DNA of 64,000 bases from Larix kaempferi (Eukaryota > Streptophyta > Pinopsida > Pinales > Pinaceae): the NCBI GenBank assembly GCA_027924585.1, contig BSBM01000870.1, positions 4,587,001-4,651,000 on the forward strand, written 5' to 3'. The notes below the pieces were generated by a model. That model was not told the DNA's origin. It saw only the letters and a program-made list of their open reading frames with translations, and did no database searches. Below are positions 49,801-59,459 of this stretch, piece after piece. Position 1 is the first letter of the stretch. Every line of letters starts with the position of its first letter. Made by a program: the position numbers and the translations under genes.

Positions 49801-50918
49801 TGGAGTTGGATTAGGGTTTGTCAGAGAAACACCAAAAATTCAAACTTTCGAAAGGATAGAAATATGCACCTTGATGAGCTGATCAAGCTGGTATATTTAG
49901 AATTTTAAAACTGCAAAGTTTTACTCCTCAATTTTCCTTTGAAACTTTCAGATTCACTAGACGTGACCCTGAATTAGGGTTTGATGAATCCCACTCTTCT
50001 TCCCAATAAAATATTTGATCCAAAGCTCTATGCTTCTATTTTTCTGAGGAGCTTCCAGCCATGCTCACGGATTTAAAAAATTCCCATTTTTGCAGAAGCC
50101 CTAATTTTCCACTTTTCCAATCAAAGTCCCGAACTAGGGTCTGAACAAGCACGGTCTTCTGCCCAACCAAAAATTATTATATTGGTCTCTAAATTTCTAT
50201 TTTGATGAGTGGCATTCATCCATAGTCTCCGATTACAAAAATTCCAACTTTCTTCGAAACCCTAAATTCCAGAAGCCATGAATGAAGGTGCTAAAAAATA
50301 ATTCTGTTATGACAGAAATATGTACCTTATTGTTTCTAGTGTAACTCCGAACATTTTGATCCACAGGGTTTGAAAAATGTTCCTGAGATAGCTCGTCCTG
50401 TCATATTTCCATCCCGATAGGTATGACCTCAATTGGATTCTCTGAGAGAGTGTTATGCCAAGTGTCGCAACGTGACCTGTTTATGGGATAAAACAGGAGA
50501 GCTAACTTGTATGGAGTGGCACGTGTCACTAGTTCAACTTCAGCCTTTGAAAAAATTTCTTGAGATAGTACAGTTTGTGTACTACCTGTCACTTTTTACT
50601 AAATTTCATTTGGATCTTCCTAGCCCAAGTTATGACCTTTTTTCCAAGGTCACCTGTTTATGACTGAGATCTGGAAGAGGCAGAAACCCTATATTGTACA
50701 TACCATAAATCACAAAGTACAACGAATTAGATGTTGTCCTTTGGAAAAAAGGTACATCGGGATATGATCTTCCACTTGTAAAAGTTTCAGATCTGAAAAG
50801 TTCTCCGAAATGGATTTATAGCGAATGTGATATGATGACTGGTTTTTGCTATATCAAGCCCTAGCATCGCAAGTGCAACAAGTGTCATACATGCCATATC
50901 ATGCCTTCTTTCAGGCTA
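49801..50918 (-). other. Leader of element F
   Basis: Homologous to the D leader but with only one copy of the 177-bp unit (about 50390-50570). It retains a longer stretch near the gag stub (GACAAACCCTAATCCAACTC) that matches the leader of C and is missing from D. Confidence 0.8.
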
Positions 50919-50930
50919 GCTCTGATACCA
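50919..50930 (-). other. Primer-binding site of element F
   Basis: GCTCTGATACCA, the reverse complement of TGGTATCAGAGC, lies directly beside the 5' LTR. Confidence 0.92.
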
Positions 50931-51574
50931 TGTTAAATTTTCAAAATTCACTTCAATCTGATCTAGGATATTAATTGAGAGAACAACATGTACAACAAAT
51001 CTACAACATATCAATCATGGACACAATAATGCAAACACACTAGAGACACAGAGTTTACTTGGGGAAAACCATAAAGGTGAAAAACCCCAATAACTTCCTC
51101 AGAGATAGATAGAGCAACGCTACAACCAGAATACAAGAGATAGTCTTCTCCTAGCAGTAGAGCCTCCTCCTCATAAGTGCTCCACTTTCTGAATGAGAGA
51201 AGTGTGTGAATGAATGATCAAATAGAGATCTCCCGATATCTATTTATACTTGTTCTGTCCTGCCCAATAAACTAATGGGGTCTAGATGTCTAGCTTAACC
51301 CATGGTTAACTTAATCCGGGCCAACCCCACACTTGGTGGTATAATAATCCTTTGAACCACATGGCCAACCCCCAATATGGTGGTCTAATAACCCTTCGAC
51401 CCACATGACTTATACAGGGCCGACCCCAACAAGGTGGTCTAATAACCCATCAAGTATAAGTTATGACACTTACAATATTAATGACGACACTTCCATATAG
51501 AGGAATAATAACATCTCTATAGGAATAAAATATACATATATGAAATACATTCCGAAGTTACATATACATCAACA
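50931..51574 (-). mobile_element. Element F 5' LTR (644 bp)
   Basis: Starts TGTTAAATTTTCAA after the PBS and ends CATCAACA. Same length as the two-part 3' LTR. The promoter dyad (51220-51245) has one mismatched pair. Confidence 0.93.
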
Positions 51575-51579
51575 AAATA

Positions 51580-52750
51580 TAGGATCTTCTACACAATGAG
51601 ATTGATTACATGATGAGATTAATTACCTATAGAAATCATCTTCAAAAAACTGTAAACAGTGAATATGTTATGTAAAATTCAAAAAACTATTAGATAAAAT
51701 AATATTTGCAGATAAAGAATTAGTTTAAAGCTATGGATTCTGTGGAAGGATTATTCATATTCACCATCGGCATCCTAATATTCATGTGCATGAGGCGGAC
51801 GTTTAAAGATAGTCCATGAAAAACCATTTTTCCTTGTTTACTGTGCGCACCAAGCACATCTGCAATTGTGATCGCTGATTTTTGAATTCGATGATCCCAC
51901 TCTCCACTAACACCTTTATGGATAAGATGAGAAAGACAAATCTCCCAACTGTTAAAATAAAACCCTTTGTAGAATGAAAAGAATCAGATCCGAACGATTG
52001 AATAAGCAAACGCCATTCTTCCAAAATAGAAACGCCAAATAATTTCGCAATTTCGTGGAAAACCACTATGTGGAGCAGTTCACTATGGAGTCATGATTCA
52101 TGGTTTACATTTTAAATTGTTATATATTGGGTGGAGAGTTAGAAGAGAAGAGTTAGATGCATATGAGTTAATTTGTTAAATTTAAACCCTTGATTTTTGA
52201 AGAATCTTCCATGATCAATAAAATCTAGCTGCTCAATTTTTGAAAAATAAAATTTTTATCAACCTAACCTCACCTCCACCTCCACCTCCAAACTTGAAAT
52301 AAAATGCCTAGCTCGACCCCTCTTGATATCACATACGTATATAAATATTTTAGAGTGATCTCATTTAATCATACCAGCGAAATGTACAAAATGGACATTA
52401 AGATAACCTTATTGTCTTAGGACCTCTTGCCACTATGATGAAAGGAGGAAGTAACAACATACATATGTTTCATATAGTATCATCTCATGGTGGTGAGATT
52501 GATTGATGGTTCGAGGTCACGAAATGACATGACCACCCCCGCTCGGGCCCAAGCTAAAGAAAGTATGCATTAAATGCACTTCTTTAGATTAAATTAGATC
52601 TACAACTATCACCAATGGTTGAACATAATTATCAAGATTTATATTTGTTCTTGTAATAAACCATACACCACCCAAGCATCTAGTTAAACCTAGAATTGGG
52701 ATCTGTACTTTTACCGTGAGAGATGACAATAGATATTATAGTTTTAAATA
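51580..52750. other. Spacer between elements F and G
   Basis: No recognised gene. An 87-codon minus-strand ORF (51803-52066, begins MVFHEIAKLFGVSILEEWRL) lies in somewhat less AT-rich sequence. It has no domain I recognise and could be a degraded exon. The rest is AT-rich. Confidence 0.5.
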
Positions 52751-52755
52751 TTTAA

Positions 52756-53379
52756 TGTTAGATTTTCAGAATTTACTTCAATCTGATCTAGGATCTTAAC
52801 TGAGAGAACAACATGTACAGCATATCAATCATGGAGACAATAATGCAAGCACACAAGAGACACAAAGATTTACTTGGGGAAAACCATAAAGGTGAAAAAC
52901 CCCAATAACTTCCTCAGAGATAGATAGAGCAATGATACAACCAACCAAGAGAGATAGCCATAACCTAGCAGCAGATCCTCCTCCTCCATAAGTGCGCCAC
53001 TCCTCCTTGAGTGCATGTGTGAGAAGTGAGTGAGTAAATAGAGTGCCTCCCGCACTCTATTTATACTTGACTTGACTTGCCTTTTTACCTAACTCATGTA
53101 GGCTCGAACTTAACCACATAATATAATGCTGACTGGGCCGACCCCCAATAGGGTGGTCTAATAACCCTTTGACCCACATGGCCGACCCCCAATAGGGTGG
53201 TCTAATAACCCTTTGAACCACATGACTTATACAGGGCCGACCCCAACAAGGTGGTCTAATAACCCATCAAGTATAAGTTACGACACTTACAATATAAATG
53301 ACGACACTTCCTTATAGAGGAATAAAACCATCTCTATAGGAATACAATATACATATATGCGAAATACATTCCGAAGTTA
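52756..53379 (-). mobile_element. Element G 3' LTR, truncated
   Basis: Runs from TGTTAGATTTTCAG to CCGAAGTTA, then breaks into RT sequence (TCATCAGGTACATCAAGG). U3 start (CATATACATCAACA in plus orientation) is missing. Otherwise nearly identical to the other LTR. Confidence 0.93.
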
Positions 53380-54110
53380 TCATCAGGTACATCAAGGACC
53401 CAATCATCTGACGATACATGGAGACATCAACCAGCTCAGATGAAGCATCACATAGAAGCTTCAGATTCGATGCCATAGGTGTGGCCATAGCCTTGCAGTC
53501 CATCATCCCGAACCTCTTCAGGATCTCTACTGCATACCTCCCTTGTCCAAGGAAGATTCCATCACTCTGCCACACCTCCATGCCAAAAAAAAATAGTGCA
53601 TCATTCCCAAGTAACTCGAACTCGGCAGCAAGCTTCCGCTGCGTGTCAGCAATCAATCTATCATCTCTTGTTACAAACAAGTCATCCATATACAAGAGTA
53701 GAATCACAGGATTCCCTTCCTCAACCTTGTAGAAAAGGTTGGAATCCGCTTTATTCTTGGTAAAGCCCAAACTGGATAGAAAGCTGTCTATCCTACCATA
53801 CCAAGTTTTGCACACATATCTGACTACACCATGCTGTCTTAAAATCCATCTGGTGCATCTTCTATTTCATCACTTTTATATTTCTCAATGCTGTCATCTG
53901 CAATATGCTTGATCAGATAGTTCCATTTGGAAGTCATAACAAACTTCCCTTCATGTCTTGGGACTGCAACCCAAACATCATTCTTCATGATCGACAGATC
54001 ATGGCATTCCATTTCTTCATCCCAGATCTTGGGATCTTCAATATCTTCAATAGATATCTTTGTTGCTGGAACAAATGTTGTAGTTCTTCTTTTGAAGGAG
54101 ATGGCATATG
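53380..54110 (-). pseudogene. Element G: RT fragment
   Basis: The main frame (upstream to 53815) encodes the RT palm and connection from TWYGRIDSFLSSLGF through YMDD (53681-53692, both Asp kept) to MIGSLMYL, where the deletion joins it to the LTR; the ORF then runs into LTR sequence. FELLGNDALFFFGMEV indicates a local frameshift pair. Upstream remnants (to 54110) match the RT N-terminus of D with the same KYK / HQMD joint. The segment [13 protein letters not shown] is missing. Confidence 0.92.
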
Positions 54111-55734
54111 ATCTTTCCTACACAACAAGTTAAATTACATGATTAGAAAAACATCCCATAGTTTTCAGAACAAATTCTTACACATAAAGAAATATGTCAT
54201 ACAGTCATGCAATTATCTTTAGCCAATGCTTCAATACAACATTTATCCATATTCCGTAACTTTCTAGATGCCTTCCAATCTCTACCAGAACATTGTTAAG
54301 AGTGTGCACAACTCCCAACATGTCAGCAAAGAGGTTTCATTCTAGATAAGTAGCAATGGAATGTTGTACAGTGCCATAGGCCACTTACCCATGTATATTA
54401 GTAGCATACTGTTCATCAATGCAACTATTCTAATATGCACAATACATATCCTAAGTCTAGGAACATGAGCATATACATCATTGAACAATTTTATTTAAAC
54501 AGACAAATATGCAAGAAATTAAAATACTTATCTTTGTTTGTTCGTTGGGTGGACTCCCTCTGAGTCTTTGCTTCCTTACAGGAGCTGTTGGAGTCCTAAT
54601 CTAAAGTAGCTTCTTCTACACCTTTCTGTTGTGGAAAGATGGTCAACTCCCTCTGAATATCTGCATCCTTGCAGAAACTACTGAAGTGTGTTCCTTTGCT
54701 TTCTTGTAGGAACAACGGGAGTGTGCTCCCTCTTGATCTTTGCTTCCTGGATTACCTGTTTTTGAACTCATATTCATCGTTGGTCCCTATGCATGCTTAT
54801 TAGTATCATGAGTGTGTTATCCTTGTGATATCATATAAAATCATACATTCATTAGTATACTATTAAAACACAATAATCTCAAGCATGTATATTTCAAACA
54901 TAAATAATAAGCATTAGCATTCAAGGTTTATGTAGGATTCTTATGGTTAGTCAAATCATAAGAAACATAACATGTCTAAACTTGTAATTACTCAAACCTA
55001 TGACTCTTCAGGTTAGTTGAATCATCAATCAAGATAAGAGATATAAAATGCATAAAACCTGTGATTATTCCAACCTATACCATCATGATTCTTCTGGTTA
55101 GTCATATCATCAATTATGGTAAGAAACATAATATGCATACAATCATGATTATTCAAACCTATGACTTCATGAATAATCATTATCAACAACAGTATAAGAT
55201 CCTAACACAAGGTAGGATTCTATCTTGATATAGGAAAAACATACCTGGATTAGCATGCTAGCTATTTATGTCTAACATACTCACATGATGTCTTCTTGTT
55301 CTTCTTCAATGACTTGTGCTAGTAACCTGTATATCTCATAGGTTAACTATTACAAAACCAAGTTATACATACCTCGTAAATGGATCTTCTATGAGATCCA
55401 TGACAATGGATGAATCTTTGTCCTCATGTTATCATGATCATATGTTCTTGGACCAGAACATGATTTGTCTTTCTTGGTGTACCTTTCATGTTAGTAGACA
55501 ACATAAACCTCATGCAACACCATAATGCATTAGTACAATCATAAGTGTCAACACCCTAACCAATGAATATCTTCTATCATGCATTCATAATTTTGTTAAG
55601 GTGATACGACAAATCTAAAATCAAAATTGTACTAACCGTAATAACATGAAGACAAACATACCATAAAATTAATCATGGAAAAATATCGAAACATACCTCG
55701 ATGAGTCATACCTGTCGAGATCGCTTGTAATCTT
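54111..55734 (-). other. Intron-like mosaic spacer of element G
   Basis: Collinear with D and F. It carries the integrase remnant (CKDADIQREL near 54660), here with part of the following sequence replaced, and three AACCAGAAG/AACCTGAAG-type units (54940-55160) where D has about two and a half. Donor-like GTATGT borders are kept near 55239 and 55371. Confidence 0.7.
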
Positions 55735-55850
55735 CTTATGTAAGGCCTTATCCTCATCTCCCTCTGAGACAGGAACGTCTTTCACTTATGCAGGTGATCA
55801 ATCCATCTTCTTCTAGGATTAACCCAATCCACTTGATTTGCAAGAACTGG
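55735..55850 (-). pseudogene. Gag stub of element G
   Basis: Same stub as D and F (GLILEEDG and SEGDEDKALHKK recognisable) with a one-base insertion near 55775. Confidence 0.75.
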
Positions 55851-57163
55851 ACCTTGAGATGGATATGGGTTTGTCAGAGAAACCCCAAAAATTCAAACTT
55901 TGAATTTCAACATTCCGATAGGATAGGAATATGCGCCTTGATGAACTGATCAAACTGGTATATTCAGAATTTGAAAACTGCAAAGTTTCACTCCTCAATT
56001 TTGCCTTTGAAACTTCCGGATTCACTAGACGTGACCCTGAACTGGGGTTTGATGAAGCCCACTCTTTTTCCCCATCAAAATGTTTGATCCAAAGATCTAA
56101 GCTTCTATTTTTCTGAGGAGCTTCCAGCCGTGGTCACAGATTTCAAAAATTCCCATTTTTACAGAAGCCCTAATTTTTCACTTTTCTGATCAAAGTCTCG
56201 AACTAGGGTCTAATCAAGCCCGGCCTTCTGCCCAACCAAAAATTCTGATATTGGTCTCTAAATTTCTATTTTGATGAGTATCATCCAGCCGTGGTCTCCG
56301 ATTACAAAAATTCCAACTTTCTCCAAAGCCCTAAATTCCGGAAGCCATGAATGAAGGTACCAAAAAATAATTCTGTTTTGACAGAAATATGTACCTGATT
56401 GTTTCTGGTGTAACTCCAAAATTTTTGATCCACAGGGTCTGAAAAAGTTTCCTGAGATAGCCTGACCTGTTATATTTCCATCCTGACAGGTCTAACCTCA
56501 ATTGGATTCTCTGAGAGAGAGTTATGCCAAATGTCGCAACATGACCTGTTTTGGGATAAAACATGAGAGCGAACTTGTACGGCGTGCCACGTGTCACTGT
56601 TTTAACTTCGGCCTCTGAAAAAGTTTTCTGAGATAGCTCGGCCTGTTACCTTTTCATCCTGACAGGTCTGACCTCAATTGGACTCTCTGAGAGAGATTTA
56701 TTCCAAATGTCGCAACGTGACCTGTTTATGGGATAATACAGGAGAGCGAACTTGTACGGCGTGCCACGTGTCACTGGTTCAACTTCGGCCTCTGAAAAAG
56801 TTTTCTGAGATAGTGAAGACTGTGTACTACCTGTCACTTTTTAGGAAATTTCATTTGGAGCTTCCTAGCCCAAGATATGACCTTTTTCCCAAGGTCACCT
56901 GATTTTGACTCGGATCTGGAAGAGGCAGAAACCCTATATTGTACAGATCATAAATCACAAAGTACAACGAATTAGAGGTTGTCCTTTGGACACAAGATAC
57001 CTGGAGATCTTAGCTTCGTCCTGTAACAATTTCAGATCCGAAAAATTCTCCAAAACGGATTTATAGTGAAAGTGCTACGATGACTGGTTTTTGCTATATG
57101 AAGCCCTAGCATCGTAAGTGCAACAAGTGTCATACATGCCATATCATGCCTTCTTTCAGGCTA
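55851..57163 (-). repeat. Leader of element G with 177-bp tandem duplication
   Basis: Two copies of the unit start at about 56486 and 56662 (period 176), matching the pair in D; F has only one. Confidence 0.83.
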
Positions 57164-57175
57164 GCTCTGATACCA
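57164..57175 (-). other. Primer-binding site of element G
   Basis: GCTCTGATACCA beside the LTR; perfect tRNA-iMet type. Confidence 0.92.
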
Positions 57176-57824
57176 TGTTAGATTTTCAGAATTTACTTCA
57201 ATCTGATCTAGGATCTTAACTGAGAGAACAACATGTACAGCATATCTACAGCATATCAATCATGGAGACAATAATGCAAGCACACAAGAGACACAAAGAT
57301 TTACTTGGGGAAAACCATAAAGGTGAAAAACCCCAATAACTTCCTCAGAGATAGATAGAGCAATGATACAACCAACCAAGAGAGATAGCAATAACCTAGC
57401 AGCAGATCCTCCTCCTCCATAAGTGCGCCACTCCTCCTTGAGTGCATGTGTGAGAAGTGAGTGAGTAAATAGAGTGCCTCCCGCACTCTATTTATACTTG
57501 ACTTGACTTGCCTTTTTACCTAACTCATGTAGGCTCGAACTTAACCACATAATATAATGCTGACTGGGCCGACCCCCAATAGGGTGGTCTAATAACCCTT
57601 TGACCCACATGGCCGACCCCCAGTAGGGTGGTCTAATAACCCTTTGACCCACATGACTTATACAGGGCCGACCCCAACAAGGTGGTCTAATAACCCATCA
57701 AGTATAAGTTACGACACTTACAATATAAATGACGACACTTCCTTATAGAGGAATAAAACCATCTCTATAGGAATACAATATACATATATGCGAAATACAT
57801 TCCGAAGTTACATATACATCAACA
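57176..57824 (-). mobile_element. Element G 5' LTR (649 bp)
   Basis: Complete LTR, TGTTAGATTTTCAG to CATCAACA. Three GGTGGTCTAATAACCC motifs are present. Confidence 0.94.
57466..57494 (-). promoter_or_regulatory. TATA-box dyad in element G 5' LTR (co-varying arms)
   Basis: TAAATAGAGTGC and GCACTCTATTTA form a perfect 12-bp inverted repeat around CTCCC. Compared with C and F, two adjacent pairs differ in both arms (ATC/GAT replaced by TGC/GCA), so pairing is kept while sequence changes. The right arm overlaps the minus-strand TATA box. The left LTR has the same structure at 53035-53063. Confidence 0.75.
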
Positions 57825-57829
57825 TTTAA

Positions 57830-58456
57830 GGGATTACCAATGAAAGGGACTACTAGGTGCACATAAAGGATGCAGTGCTAGAACCATTATATGATCCTAC
57901 AGGAGCAGAAAAGAGCGGTAATGTAGTGTGATTGAGCAATGGTATAGCTACCCAATAAGGGTTGCTTCTTGGTGTAATCTATCATGGATCATAGATATGA
58001 GATGATAGTTGGAAGGTGATTCGCAGAGAATGGTTGTTCAAAAGTGAATTATAGATATAGTTTAGTTCAATTTGAGAATGCATCGAACCTCTTCAAGAAA
58101 TTTAATGCTTCCACTTTATGATCACCTCCTTTGTTTACTAAATTCAATTAACACTTAATGCAACAGGTGCAATAGGATTTCAACAGGCGTCTATGCCACT
58201 TGTGTCATGATATATCACCTTATGCATCAAGTACTACATACTTATTTGTTGAGTAATAATGGGTAAATTTCTACGCAATTAATATATATACAAAAACATA
58301 AGCTATAAATAAATATAAATAGCAGGAATAATCAATGTTTGCAATATGACAAAGATTAGTCCAGCATGCCGTTATAGGGTATTGATACCCCATATCACAG
58401 TGCACTGGACCTTGGATTCTTTCAATTAATTTTAGAATCACAACATGTCAGTACTC
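57830..58456. other. Spacer between elements G and H
   Basis: AT-rich, no ORF of note and no repeat recognised. Confidence 0.5.
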
Positions 58457-59350
58457 AAGGGAAAAGGGGAACCTGCACCCTGTGAGGTAAATAAATACTT
58501 TATTTTCTTTTTTTTATAGGACCCGCGCTCCACTTAGCAAATACTTGCTCTTTAATTATTTTTGTGAATACTTTTCTTCACAAATTACCTGCGCATAAAC
58601 TAGCTGCACAATTTCACTTTTTACTGTGCGCAGATTAACTGCGCAATTCTACCTCTTACTGTGCAATGATTACCTACACATTTTGACTTTCTACTGCGCA
58701 GGTGAACTTTGCTGCACAAATATGAAGAAGTTACTATGTAGTTAAACTAGGGCTTTTACCACTGTGAAATACATAGAAATCTTGATTTGATTTACAGACC
58801 GTAAATGTAAACAACATGTACACAAGTCAATATGAAGTAGATGTGCGAGATGCATAAACCAACATTCTTGAGAATGAATTCATAAAACTAAAGACTTATA
58901 TATATTACCACTGTAAAACAGAGTAACTTTGCCGCACTTACAGAGAGATGAGTTTTACTTCTGCCTTTTACTTCTTACACAGAGCTTGGGCTCTTCATAC
59001 ATTTCACGGGATGAGTTTCTTCTCCTTTCACTCTTCTTCCCTCACATACATCTCTTTCTCTATCTCTATCTAATATTTTGAGAGTAATTTTTCTTTTATA
59101 CACAAACTAGGTTTGGCTTCTCCTCGAATCTACAGGGGTTCATTAAAGACTATAATAGATTTCTACCTAATAATTCTTGATATGTAGAATACTAAAGCGG
59201 CCACATAAATACTAATTTGACGTGAGTCGGATTGGTTGCAAACTGACTGACTGACTGAATGACTTATGACATTGTAGACTAACTGAGTGTCTAACAAAGA
59301 CGATGCATATAAGATATGCTATCATCTCATTAATTACAATATTTCCAACA
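58457..59350 (-). mobile_element. Element H 3' LTR (about 894 bp)
   Basis: In minus orientation it starts TGTTGGAAATATTG after the polypurine tract. In plus orientation it begins TCAAGGGAAAAGGGG, the point where similarity with the 5' LTR starts; this would be a non-TG/CA end. It carries several TGCGCA palindromes (58590-58700) and a TATATATAAGTC promoter-like signal (minus strand) near 58900. Confidence 0.85.
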
Positions 59351-59363
59351 CTCCCCCTTAATT
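59351..59363 (-). other. Polypurine tract of element H
   Basis: CTCCCCCTTAATT, the reverse complement of AATTAAGGGGGAG, abuts the LTR. Confidence 0.88.
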
Positions 59364-59459
59364 ATGAGCGGATGGGGATCATTAAACAAAAATAGAATAT
59401 TACAAAATATTCCAGAGCTGCGGCATGCTCTGTTTATGACATAGTTCACTGCGCAGAAC

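Larger units (their letters stand above)
30325..51574 (-). mobile_element. Element F: non-autonomous copia, split by element C
   Basis: Minus-strand element with LTRs of identical length: 644 bp at 50931-51574, and 563 + 81 bp at 30325-30887 and 45093-45173, because C sits in the latter. A near-perfect target duplication flanks it (AAATC at 30320-30324, AAATA at 51575-51579). Without C its own length is about 7.05 kb. The interior has a PBS, a leader, a gag stub, an intron-like mosaic, RT-RNase H and a repetitive 3' UTR. By a rough hand count the two LTRs differ at about 30 positions, more than those of C or D, as expected for the outermost element. Confidence 0.92.
52756..57824 (-). mobile_element. 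Element G: young non-autonomous copia with internal deletion
   Basis: Target duplication TTTAA on both sides (52751-52755 and 57825-57829). The LTRs (52756-53379 and 57176-57824) differ by only about three substitutions and one roughly 11-bp indel over 620 bp, so insertion was recent. The left LTR lacks its final 25 bp, the polypurine tract, the whole 3' UTR and RNase H are gone, and RT sequence follows at once. Because both LTR ends had to be complete at integration, this deletion must be later than the insertion. Confidence 0.94.

Noticed and set aside
51803-52066. 87-codon minus-strand ORF as a host gene
   Set aside because: No domain, no homologous copy and no clear splice or start context beyond chance; left as a note in the spacer entry.
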